Positions 1 to 5,963 of a DNA stretch of 5,963 nucleotides are shown here, in pieces. The stretch is from assembly GCA_035540755.1 (NCBI GenBank), contig DATLGD010000179.1:1-5963 (forward strand), read 5' to 3'. The notes beneath the pieces were generated by a model that was given only the letters and a program-made list of their open reading frames with translations, did not search any database and was not told the DNA's origin. Each line of letters begins with the position of its first letter. Position 1 is the stretch's first letter. The stretch is from DATLGD01 sp035540755. Its GTDB lineage: Bacteria > Actinomycetota > Actinomycetes > Mycobacteriales > SCTD01. Both the position numbers and the translations under genes were made by a program.

Positions 1-60
1 CCCCCGCCCGCCAGGAGCCCTCCCGACGGTTCCGAGCGGGGCCGAGACCGGCACAGCCAC
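1..60 (-). repeat. Inverted, degenerate copy of the 40-bp intergenic repeat, plus part of a second unit
   Basis: Read on the minus strand, 21-60 aligns to the full 40-bp unit seen at 81-240. It keeps the ggtctcg block, the cggaaccgtc block and the unit ends, but the GC-rich centre has diverged. Positions 1-20 continue into the next unit. The reverse complement of 1-34 matches 227-260 at 30 of 34 positions, including the gggcggggg run lying outside the tandem array. This copy therefore forms the left arm of a long inverted repeat around the array. The window starts at base 1, so the arm may extend further left. Confidence 0.75.
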
Positions 61-80
61 TCCAACCCACTCCGCACGGA

Positions 81-250
81 GCGCTCCTGGCGGTCTCGCG
101 GCGCGCCGGGGCTGTCAAGAGGGCTCCCGGCGGTCTCGCGGCGCGCCGGGGCCGTCAAGAGGGCTCCTGGCGGTCTCGCGGCGCGCCGGGACCGTCAAGA
201 GGGCTCCTGGCGGCTTCGCGGCGCGCCGGAACCGTGAAGAGGGCTCCTGC
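81..250 (+). repeat. Tandem array of a 40-bp REP-like unit (4 full copies plus a 10-bp partial)
   Basis: Four head-to-tail units lie at 81-120, 121-160, 161-200 and 201-240, each exactly 40 bp. Each runs from g(c/g)gctcc to a terminal (c/g)aaga. A fifth start (gggctcctg) follows at 241-249. Copies differ by only a few substitutions. Each unit contains the self-complementary core cggcgcgccg, flanked by cggtc and gaccg arms in the third copy, so a single unit can fold into an imperfect hairpin. Several differences between copies keep pairing as G-T/U wobbles or as a C-G to T-A swap. There are no spacers, which rules out CRISPR. The array sits just upstream of the EEP gene. Its function is unknown; it could be a REP/MITE-like intergenic element or a protein-binding array. 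Confidence 0.9.
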
Positions 251-283
251 CGGGCGGGGGAGGCGGCGACGACGGCGCGCGGC

Positions 284-289
284 TACGGT
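284..289 (+). promoter_or_regulatory. Candidate -10 element for a leaderless transcript of the EEP gene
   Basis: TACGGT fits the actinobacterial -10 pattern TANNNT. It ends 7 bases before the GTG at 296, so the expected transcription start is the G of the start codon. No Shine-Dalgarno sequence lies at a useful distance from that GTG, which agrees with leaderless translation, common in actinobacteria. The -35 position (about 261-266, aggcgg) does not resemble TTGACA, so the call rests on the -10 and its spacing only. Confidence 0.4.
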
Positions 290-295
290 CCGGCG

Positions 296-1126
296 GTGCG
301 GCTGGCCACCTTCAACCTGCTCAACGGCATCTCCCTGTCCGACGGGCAGGTCGAGGTCACCCGGCTGCACGCCGCCGTGCGCACGCTGCGCGCCGACGTC
401 CTCGGCCTGCAGGAGGTCGACCGCGGACAGCCGCGCTCGCACGGCCTCGACCTGACCGCCGAGGTCGCCGAGGCGGCCGGGGCCGCGGACTGGCGCTTCG
501 TGCCGGCGCTGGTCGGCACGCCGGGAGGGGCGTGGCGGGCCGGCACCGACGACGACGCGGACGGCGCCGGGGCGCACTACGGCGTCGGTCTGGTCTCGCG
601 CTGGCCGGTGCGGTCGTGGCACGTCGTGCGGCTGCCGGCCGCTCCGGTGCGGGCACCGGTGCTGCTGCCCGGCAGCCGGCGGGTGATCTGGCTGCGCGAC
701 GAGCCGCGGGTGGGCCTGGCCGCCGTCGTGGCGACGCCGCAGGGCGACCTCACCGTCGCGACCACCCACCTGTCGTTCGCGCCGGGATGGAACGGGGTGC
801 AGCTGCGCACGCTCACCGCCGCACTCGCCGAGCTGCCCGGCCCGCGGCTGCTGCTCGGCGACCTCAACCTGCCCGGCGGCCTGCCGGGATGGCTGTCCGG
901 CTGGTCCCCGCTGGCCCGCGTGCCGACCTACCCGGCCTGGAGCCCGCGGATCCAGCTCGACCACGTGCTCGGCTCGGGAGAGCTGCCCGAGGTCACCGCC
1001 GTCGAGACCCCGGCCCTGCCCCTGTCGGACCACCGGGCGCTGCTCGTGCAGCTCGCCGCCGAGTCGTCATCGAACCGGTCTGGACGGACGGGGGCGGACG
1101 CTGACAGGGTGCGCCCGACGGGGTGA
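296..1126 (+). CDS. Endonuclease/exonuclease/phosphatase (EEP) superfamily protein
   Basis: This 276-residue protein has the EEP (DNase I-like) metal-dependent phosphoesterase signatures in order. They are the opening strand RLATFNLLNG with Asn7, LQEVDR with the metal-binding Glu40, GVGLVSRWPV (96-105), TTHLS with His158, LLLGDLNLPG with Asp189 and Asn191, QLDHVLG (220-226), and the closing LSDHRALL with Asp245 and His246. All catalytic positions are present, so it should be an active Mg-dependent hydrolase of phosphodiester or phosphomonoester bonds. The superfamily covers nucleases, lipid phosphatases and sphingomyelinases, and the substrate cannot be told here. No signal peptide or membrane segment is visible, so it is probably cytoplasmic. 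The GTG start is chosen because the first conserved strand begins at residue 2. The last ~23 residues (254-276) are a polar tail beyond the fold. The CBS gene follows after 16 bases. Confidence 0.88.
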   Translation: MRLATFNLLNGISLSDGQVEVTRLHAAVRTLRADVLGLQEVDRGQPRSHGLDLTAEVAEAAGAADWRFVPALVGTPGGAWRAGTDDDADGAGAHYGVGLVSRWPVRSWHVVRLPAAPVRAPVLLPGSRRVIWLRDEPRVGLAAVVATPQGDLTVATTHLSFAPGWNGVQLRTLTAALAELPGPRLLLGDLNLPGGLPGWLSGWSPLARVPTYPAWSPRIQLDHVLGSGELPEVTAVETPALPLSDHRALLVQLAAESSSNRSGRTGADADRVRPTG

Positions 1127-1133
1127 GCGACCT

Positions 1134-1139
1134 GGAGGT
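1134..1139 (+). promoter_or_regulatory. Shine-Dalgarno sequence of the CBS-domain gene
   Basis: GGAGGT lies 3 bases upstream of the ATG at 1143. It is a full consensus match at slightly tight spacing and supports that ATG as the start. It contrasts with the upstream EEP gene, which lacks one, and fits translation of the second gene from a shared transcript. Confidence 0.75.
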
Positions 1140-1142
1140 CCG

Positions 1143-1577
1143 ATGCTGCTGACCGAGATCCTGCGCAACAAGGGCGCCGACGTGGTGACCGTCCCGCCCG
1201 ACGCCGACGTCAAGGCGCTGCTGGCCGTGCTGGCCGAGCACCGGATCGGGGCCGCTGTCGTCTCGTCCGACGGCAGGGCCGTCGAGGGCATCGTCAGCGA
1301 GCGCGACGTCGTGCGCGCGATCGCCTCCCGCGGCGGAGCGGTCCTCGACGAGCCGGTGGGCGGCATCTGCACCACCGACGTGCACACCTGCACGCCCGAC
1401 GCGCGCGTCGACGACCTCATGAAGATCATGACCGACCGGCGGATCCGGCACGTCCCGGTCGTCGCCGACGGCGCGCTCGCCGGGATCGTCAGCATCGGCG
1501 ACGTCGTGAAGCTGCGCATGCAGGAGCTCGAGTCCGAGCGCGCTGCGCTCAGCGACTACATCACCACGGGCGGCTGA
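1143..1577 (+). CDS. Two-CBS-domain protein
   Basis: This 144-residue protein consists almost entirely of one Bateman module. CBS1 spans about residues 8-62 and ends in GIVSERDVVRAI. CBS2 spans about 75-125, contains MTDRRIRHVPVV, and ends in GIVSIGDVVKL. Both domains keep the S-x-x-D pattern (Ser52/Asp55 and Ser117/Asp120) that in this family contacts ribose or phosphate of adenine nucleotides. No enzymatic, transporter or DNA-binding domain is attached, so it is a stand-alone nucleotide-sensing type, similar in plan to mycobacterial Hrp1 and many uncharacterised actinobacterial proteins. Its partner is unknown. A short charged helix (about 122-137) ends the protein. It is probably cytoplasmic, likely a dimer as is usual for the family, and likely co-transcribed with the EEP gene. 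Whether the two act together cannot be told. Confidence 0.9.
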   Translation: MLLTEILRNKGADVVTVPPDADVKALLAVLAEHRIGAAVVSSDGRAVEGIVSERDVVRAIASRGGAVLDEPVGGICTTDVHTCTPDARVDDLMKIMTDRRIRHVPVVADGALAGIVSIGDVVKLRMQELESERAALSDYITTGG

Positions 1578-1590
1578 CCGGGCCTCCCGC

Positions 1591-1611
1591 GCCGCTCAGG
1601 GCTCGAGCGGC
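1591..1611. terminator. Possible hairpin between convergent genes
   Basis: The arms gccgctc (1591-1597) and gagcggc (1605-1611) pair perfectly as a 7-bp stem with a 7-base loop. The hairpin straddles the stop codon of the minus-strand helicase gene and lies 13 bases past the CBS stop. There is no T-run on either side, so it is not a classical intrinsic terminator. Actinobacterial terminators often lack a clear U-tract, which leaves it a weak bidirectional candidate. Confidence 0.3.
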
Positions 1612-4600
1612 ACCCCCCGCACGAGCGCCCGGAGCCCGGCCTCGTCGAGGAGGTCGGCCGGCCGGACGGTGACGTCGTCGCGCACGTGGTGGAACGCCGC
1701 CCGCACCGTCTCGAGCGGCGCGCCGCTGAGCCGGTGCCAGGCCAGCCGGTAGGCGGCCAGCTGCACAGCTGCCGCCCTCCCCGCCGCGCCGCTCGCCGGC
1801 GGGCCGGTCTTCCAGTCGACCACCTCCCAGCCCCCGTCGTCGTCGGCGAACACGGCGTCCATGCGACCGCGCACGAGCACCCCCTCGAGCCCGGTCTCGA
1901 ACGGCACCTCGATCTCGGCCGGGGTGCGGCCCCACCAGGCGCTGCGCCGGAACGCCTCCTGCAGCTCGGCGAGGTCGGGGCCGGCCGGCGCCGACTCGTC
2001 GGCCGAGCCGGGCAGGTCGGTCTCGTCGAGCAGCTGCGGCGCGCGGTAGACGTCGTGCTCCAGCCAGGCGTGGAAGGCGGTGCCGCGGCGAGCCACCGGC
2101 GAGGGCCGGCGCGGCAGCGGCCGCACCAGCGACCGGGCCAGCTCGTCGGGGTCGCGCTGCAGCTCGACCAGCGCGCTGACCGACAGCGACGCCGGCAGCA
2201 CCGACGTGCTGCGCCGGGCCGCGGCCCGGCGCTGCTCGTCGGCGAGCCGGTGCAGGTCGTCGTCCCAGCTGGCGATGAGCGCCGCCGCAGCCGGCGACAG
2301 CGGCAGCTCACCGTCGGGGACGCCGTCATGCACGAGCTCCCGCACCCGCTCGGCGGCGGCCTGCACCGCCTGGCCCGCCGGGGGCAACGGCGAGGGCCAG
2401 GCGACCACCCGCTCGCCGGCGGTGACCGGGTTCTCCGCCGGCGGCGCCTCGACCCAGTGCTCGATCTCGCCGGCGCCGTCCTCGCACGCCGCCCGCACCT
2501 CGAGCAGGAACTCCGACGGGCCGACGACGGTGCGGCCCTCGCCCCAGTGGAAGCCGCTGCACAGCAGCACCTTCTCGGCCCGGGTGCAGGCGACGTAGAA
2601 CAGCCGTCGCTCCTCGCGGGCGTCGCGCTCGGCGTTCTCGAACAGGTGCGCCGCGAGCGCGTCCTTGTCGAGCCCGGCGAGGGGCGGCAGCTCGGTGCGG
2701 TCGCCGCGCAGCGGAAAAGGAAGCAGCCGGGCGTTGGCCGTCCACGACGTCGACGACTGCGGCCTGGCCGGGAACACCGCACTGCCGCCGACGGCGCTGC
2801 GCGCGAGGCCGGGCACGGCGACGACGGCCCACTCGAGCCCCTTGGCGGCGTGGACGGTCATGAGCGTGACGGTGTCGGCGCCGCTGGCGGTGCCGAGGTC
2901 GAGGCCGTTCTCCTCCTCGCGCACGGCAGCGAGGTGGGCGAGGAACGCCGACAGCACCGCCTCCCCCTGGCCGTCCTGTGCGGCGTCGCCGGCGAAGTCG
3001 GCGGCGGCGTCGGCGAAGGCGTCGAGGTCGGCGCGGGCGGAGGCGGCGTCGGCGACTCCGGTGCGGGCGAGCACCTCGACGTCGAGCCCGAGGGTTCGCT
3101 CGGCGTCGGCGACGAGCTCGGGCAGCGGCTGGTCGACGCGGCGTCGCAGCGCCCGCAGCTCGCCGCGCAGCGCGTCGAGCCGGCGCCTGCCCTCCTCGGA
3201 CAGGCCGCGGGGCGGGAGGTCGTCGAGCGCGTCGACCAGCGAGCCGGCGTGCGCCTCGTCGACGCCGAGCACGACCTTCTCGACCGGGTCGTCCGGCTGC
3301 GGGGCCCCGCCCCGGACCAGGTGCCGGGCGTGCCGGCCCAGGGCGACGAGGTCGCGGGGGCCGATCCGCCACCGCGGGCCGGTGAGCAGCCGCAGCAGGG
3401 CGGCGTCGGCGGTGGGGTCGTCGAGGACCTGCAGGGTCGCGACGAGGTCGGCGACCTCCGGCACGTCGAGCAGCCCGCCGAGGCCGACGACCTCGACCGG
3501 GATCCCCCGGCGCTCGAAGGCGGCGCGCAGCCGGGGGAACAGCGACCGCTTGCGGCACAGCACCGCCGCCTGCGACCAGAGCCGCCCGTCGTCGCGGGCC
3601 GGCAGCGCGCGCACCTCCCGCTCGACCGACGCGGCGACCCAGGCCGCCTCGGCGTCGACGTCGGCATGGAGCGCGCAGCGGACGACGCCGGCCTGCTCGC
3701 GCCCCGGTGCCGGGTCGAGCGCCGGCACCGGCACGCCCTCGGCGCGCAGGACCGCACTGGCCCGGTTGGCGAGCACCAGCACACGACCGCCGTTGCGGTA
3801 GGTGGTGGACAGCGTCAGCGGCTCGGTGGTGCGGGCGCCGAACCGGTCGGCGAAGCGCCGCAGCGTGCCGGCGCTGGCCCCGCGCCAGCCGTAGATGCTC
3901 TGGCAGGGGTCGCCGACGGCGGTGACGGCGTGCCGGCCGCCGCCGAACAGCGACGACAGCAGCACCTCCTGCGCGGCGCCGGTGTCCTGGTACTCGTCGA
4001 GCAGGACGAGCGGGAAGGTGGCCCGCTCGGCCTCGCCGACCGCCGGCACGTCGCGGGCCAGCTGCGCGGCGAGCGCCACGACGTCGCCGAAGTCGAGCAG
4101 CTGCCGCTCGGCCTTGGCCCGGGTGTACCGCTCGACGAGCGGGAGCAGCTGCTCGCGCGCCCGGTGGCAGGACAGGACCTTGCGGCCGTCGGCGAGCAGC
4201 TTCGGCGCGGCCTCGGCCAGCCGGTCGAGGGCGGCGCCGACGGCGCGCACGTCGGCCGGGGTGACGAGGTGCTCCGACAGCTCGCCGGCCAGGTGCAGCA
4301 CGGCCTGCACGACGGTGGCCTCGGTCCAGGCGACGGCGTCCATCGGCCCGTCGTAGCCGGCGACCGCGCGGGCGGCGAGCTGCCAGCTCGTGGCCGGCGT
4401 GACCAGGCGGGCTCCGGGCTCGCGTCCGACCCGCAGGGCGTGGTCGCGCACCAGCCGGGCGGCGTAGGCGTGGTAGGTCGACACGGTCGGCTCGAGGTCG
4501 GCCAGCTCCCGCGGCAGGTGCCCGCGCGAGGCCAGCTTGCGCAGCCCGACCCGGACGCGGCCGGCCAGCTCGTCGGCGGCCTTGGTGGTGAAGGTCAGGC

Positions 4601-4814
4601 CGAGGACGCCGTCGGGCGGGACCTCGCCGTGCGCGACCAGCCAGACGACACGGGCGACCATCGTCGCGGTCTTGCCGCTGCCTGCCCCGGCCACGACGAC
4701 CCGCGGCTCCATCGCCGCCGTGACCACCCGCGCCTGCTCGTCGCTCACCGCCTTGCCGAGCACGGTCTGCAGCCCGGCGAGGTCGAGCGCCGGCGGACGG
4801 AGCTCGGCGCTCAC
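1596..4814 (-). CDS. adnB: AdnB-like UvrD-family helicase-nuclease
   Basis: This 1072-residue protein has an N-terminal SF1A (UvrD/RecB) motor and a C-terminal RecB-like nuclease. Motor motifs: Q motif DEQ (25-27), Walker A GAGSGKT (43-49, Lys48), Ia LTFTTKAADEL (73-83), Walker B DEYQD (273-277), III GDPCQSIYGWRG (301-312), IV TYRN (338-341), V TVHAAKGLEW (653-662) and VI VACTRAEK (741-748). Nuclease motifs: GTAFHAWLE with His915, RGRMDAVF with Asp986, VVDWKTG with Asp1000 and Lys1002, and QLAAYRLA with Gln1018 and Tyr1022. Both active sites look intact. Length and plan match mycobacterial AdnB (about 1,100 residues), the lead motor of the AdnAB end-resecting complex. The GTG start overlaps the stop of the upstream AdnA-like gene as GTGA, and the sequence upstream in this frame reads as shadow. 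Alternative: a generic UvrD/RecB-family helicase, but the tandem pairing favours AdnB. Confidence 0.88.
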   Translation of the reverse strand: MSAELRPPALDLAGLQTVLGKAVSDEQARVVTAAMEPRVVVAGAGSGKTATMVARVVWLVAHGEVPPDGVLGLTFTTKAADELAGRVRVGLRKLASRGHLPRELADLEPTVSTYHAYAARLVRDHALRVGREPGARLVTPATSWQLAARAVAGYDGPMDAVAWTEATVVQAVLHLAGELSEHLVTPADVRAVGAALDRLAEAAPKLLADGRKVLSCHRAREQLLPLVERYTRAKAERQLLDFGDVVALAAQLARDVPAVGEAERATFPLVLLDEYQDTGAAQEVLLSSLFGGGRHAVTAVGDPCQSIYGWRGASAGTLRRFADRFGARTTEPLTLSTTYRNGGRVLVLANRASAVLRAEGVPVPALDPAPGREQAGVVRCALHADVDAEAAWVAASVEREVRALPARDDGRLWSQAAVLCRKRSLFPRLRAAFERRGIPVEVVGLGGLLDVPEVADLVATLQVLDDPTADAALLRLLTGPRWRIGPRDLVALGRHARHLVRGGAPQPDDPVEKVVLGVDEAHAGSLVDALDDLPPRGLSEEGRRRLDALRGELRALRRRVDQPLPELVADAERTLGLDVEVLARTGVADAASARADLDAFADAAADFAGDAAQDGQGEAVLSAFLAHLAAVREEENGLDLGTASGADTVTLMTVHAAKGLEWAVVAVPGLARSAVGGSAVFPARPQSSTSWTANARLLPFPLRGDRTELPPLAGLDKDALAAHLFENAERDAREERRLFYVACTRAEKVLLCSGFHWGEGRTVVGPSEFLLEVRAACEDGAGEIEHWVEAPPAENPVTAGERVVAWPSPLPPAGQAVQAAAERVRELVHDGVPDGELPLSPAAAALIASWDDDLHRLADEQRRAAARRSTSVLPASLSVSALVELQRDPDELARSLVRPLPRRPSPVARRGTAFHAWLEHDVYRAPQLLDETDLPGSADESAPAGPDLAELQEAFRRSAWWGRTPAEIEVPFETGLEGVLVRGRMDAVFADDDGGWEVVDWKTGPPASGAAGRAAAVQLAAYRLAWHRLSGAPLETVRAAFHHVRDDVTVRPADLLDEAGLRALVRGVPLEP

Positions 4815-5963
4815 CGGACCACCCCCTGGCCCTCGGGCCAGGCCGGGCAGGCGCCGCGCACGTCGCAGCGCGTGCACAGGTCGTTGACGGTGGCCGGGAA
4901 CTCGGCACCCGCCATGCCGTCGACGACCCGGCCGACCATCGAGCGCGCCCACCCGGGCTCGGTGTCGTCGGCCAGCGACGGCTGCAGCTGCTCCACCGCG
5001 CTCCTGCCGGTCTTGAGCTGCACGAGCGCCGCTCCGCCCGGAGTCGGCAGCTGCCGGTCGGCGAACGCGCCGAGCTCGACGGCGAGCTGGTAGACGCCCA
5101 GCTGCGGGTGCCGAGCCACCTCGTCCGGCTTGGGCTTGCTGCCCCCGGTCTTGAGGTCGACGACGACGGCTCGCCCCGCCTCGTCGACCTCGAGCCGGTC
5201 GACGCGGCCGGTGAGGCGGGCCCGCTCCCCGAACGGCACGTCGAGCTCGAGCTCGGTGCCGACCAGCCGCCTCGGGTTGGCCGCCGCCCAGCGCACGAAC
5301 CGCGAGAGCGCGTCGAGGGCCTCCTGCCGGCGACGGACCACGGCCCACGGCGCGCCGAGGTCGAGCCCCGGCAGCGCCTCGTCGAGCCGGGCCTGCAGCG
5401 CCGGCTCGTCGAGCGCGTCGGGGCCGCTGGCCAGCTCGGCGAGCGCGTGCACCAGGCTGCCGAGGACCTGCGGCGGGCCGCTGCTGCCCGACACCCCGAC
5501 CGCGCTCTGCAGGAACCAGCGCAGCGCGCAGGTGTCGAACGCCTCCACCTTCGACGGCGACACGCGGACCGTCTCGTCGTCGCCGACGACGGGGCGGTCG
5601 TCGGACAGGGGGGCCAGCCCCCACCAGCGTTCCGGGTCGGCCGCGGCGGTGGACGGGACGTCCAGGTCGCTCCCGGCACCGGCCATGGCGGCCAGCCGCC
5701 GGCAGGCGGCCTCGCGCAGCGCCGGCTCGTCGGCCGTGGCGGCCGCTCGGCGCAGCTCGGCGACCAGGGCCGGCGTCGTCAGGGGCCGGCGAACCGGCCC
5801 GCTGCTCGGCGGGAGCTCGACGCCGAGCTCGTCCAGACCCAGCTCGTCGAAGAAGCGGCTCGGCCGGTCGTCGCCGCCCTCGCCGCTGGTGACCGCGGTG
5901 AGCACCAGCCGCTCGGCGGCCCGGGTGACCGCGACGTAGAACAGCCGGCGCTCCTCCCCGAGC
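4811..5963 (-). CDS. adnA: AdnA-like helicase-nuclease, C-terminal part (5' end outside window)
   Basis: Only the last 383 codons are visible; the reading frame stays open to the right edge. The first visible residues, EERRLFYVAVTRAAERL, are helicase motif VI of a UvrD-type motor, so most of the motor lies beyond the window. A PD-(D/E)XK nuclease domain follows, with GSLVHALAEL (His codon near 5447), GRVDRLEV, VVVDLKTG with the D-x-K pair, and QLGVYQLA. A Cys in AFDTCALRW (codon near 5530) and a terminal CTRCDVRGAC cluster (4876-4847) give the C...CxxCx5C pattern of Fe-S nuclease domains such as AddB and Cas4. By family knowledge this subunit pairs with the downstream AdnB-like protein to process DNA ends. 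A GTG at 5905 is internal, since motif VI precedes it in frame. Confidence 0.85.
   Translation of the reverse strand, partial: LGEERRLFYVAVTRAAERLVLTAVTSGEGGDDRPSRFFDELGLDELGVELPPSSGPVRRPLTTPALVAELRRAAATADEPALREAACRRLAAMAGAGSDLDVPSTAAADPERWWGLAPLSDDRPVVGDDETVRVSPSKVEAFDTCALRWFLQSAVGVSGSSGPPQVLGSLVHALAELASGPDALDEPALQARLDEALPGLDLGAPWAVVRRRQEALDALSRFVRWAAANPRRLVGTELELDVPFGERARLTGRVDRLEVDEAGRAVVVDLKTGGSKPKPDEVARHPQLGVYQLAVELGAFADRQLPTPGGAALVQLKTGRSAVEQLQPSLADDTEPGWARSMVGRVVDGMAGAEFPATVNDLCTRCDVRGACPAWPEGQGVVR
4819..4826 (-). promoter_or_regulatory. Shine-Dalgarno-like sequence for the AdnB-like gene
   Basis: On the minus strand, GGGGGTGG ends 4 bases before the GTG at 4814-4812. It lies inside the last codons of the AdnA-like gene, whose TGA (4813-4811) overlaps the GTG. 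The purine-rich tract plus the GTGA overlap fixes the adnB start and implies translational coupling, which would help make the two subunits in equal amounts. No separate promoter is apparent between the genes. Confidence 0.55.

Noticed and set aside
111..200. TTGAC-like -35 boxes on the minus strand in copies 1 to 3 of the repeat
   Set aside because: The tcttgacggt-type sequence resembles a -35, but no TANNNT hexamer follows at 16-18 bases; the next unit sequence there is gaccgc.
81..250. CRISPR array
   Set aside because: The 40-bp units abut directly with no unique spacers, and no cas genes are visible.
155..1033. 292-codon open frame on the minus strand
   Set aside because: It is antisense to the EEP gene, runs into the tandem repeats, and its translation is Arg/Gly/Gln-rich without domain features.
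1686..5093. 1135-codon open frame on the plus strand opposite the helicase genes
   Set aside because: Its translation is low-complexity (Gly, Arg, Ala, Val, Glu, Gln) with no recognisable domain. It lies antisense to a protein with all helicase and nuclease motifs; long antisense frames are expected when third positions are nearly all G or C.
4815..5624. 270-codon upstream extension of the AdnB-like frame
   Set aside because: The extension is Arg/Ala/Gly-rich shadow sequence overlapping the AdnA-like nuclease domain. The GTG at 4814 with its GTGA overlap and nearby purine tract is the natural start.
2326..5679. 1117-codon minus-strand frame overlapping both helicase genes
   Set aside because: It is an Arg/Pro/Ala-rich shadow in another frame of the same strand; the motif-bearing frames account for the region.
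4811..5905. A complete 364-residue gene starting at the GTG at 5905
   Set aside because: The frame continues upstream to the window edge and reads helicase motif VI immediately before the GTG, so this is the C-terminal part of a longer protein.

Overview
This window reads as chromosomal DNA from a very GC-rich actinobacterium. Third codon positions are almost all G or C, GTG starts are used, and the minus strand carries a two-gene set typical of actinobacteria: paired UvrD-like helicase-nucleases of the AdnA/AdnB type. A member of the Geodermatophilaceae or a nearby soil actinomycete fits, but the genus cannot be fixed from sequence reading alone.

Layout. Positions 1-295 hold no gene that I can support. 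They contain a repeat cluster: four head-to-tail 40-bp units (81-240) plus a partial fifth, and an inverted, degenerate copy of the same unit at 1-60. The outermost 34 bases (1-34 and 227-260) are near-perfect inverted copies of each other. A TANNNT-type -10 hexamer follows at 284-289. It is placed so that transcription would begin at or next to the GTG start at 296, suggesting a leaderless mRNA.

On the plus strand, 296-1126 encodes an endonuclease/exonuclease/phosphatase (EEP) superfamily protein. After 16 bases, 1143-1577 encodes a small two-CBS-domain protein with a strong Shine-Dalgarno sequence. The two are probably co-transcribed.

On the minus strand, from the right edge leftwards, come the last 383 codons of an AdnA-like protein (from helicase motif VI to an Fe-S-type nuclease domain). 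A complete 1072-residue AdnB-like helicase-nuclease follows. They overlap by four bases (GTGA), so they are almost certainly translationally coupled. As known for mycobacterial AdnAB, the two subunits would form a heterodimeric motor-nuclease that resects double-strand DNA breaks. The adnB-like and CBS genes converge with only 18 bases between their stop codons, and a small GC hairpin sits there.

The genes are ordinary for an actinobacterial chromosome. I found no evidence of an undescribed multi-gene system. The least explained element is the repeat cluster at the left edge.
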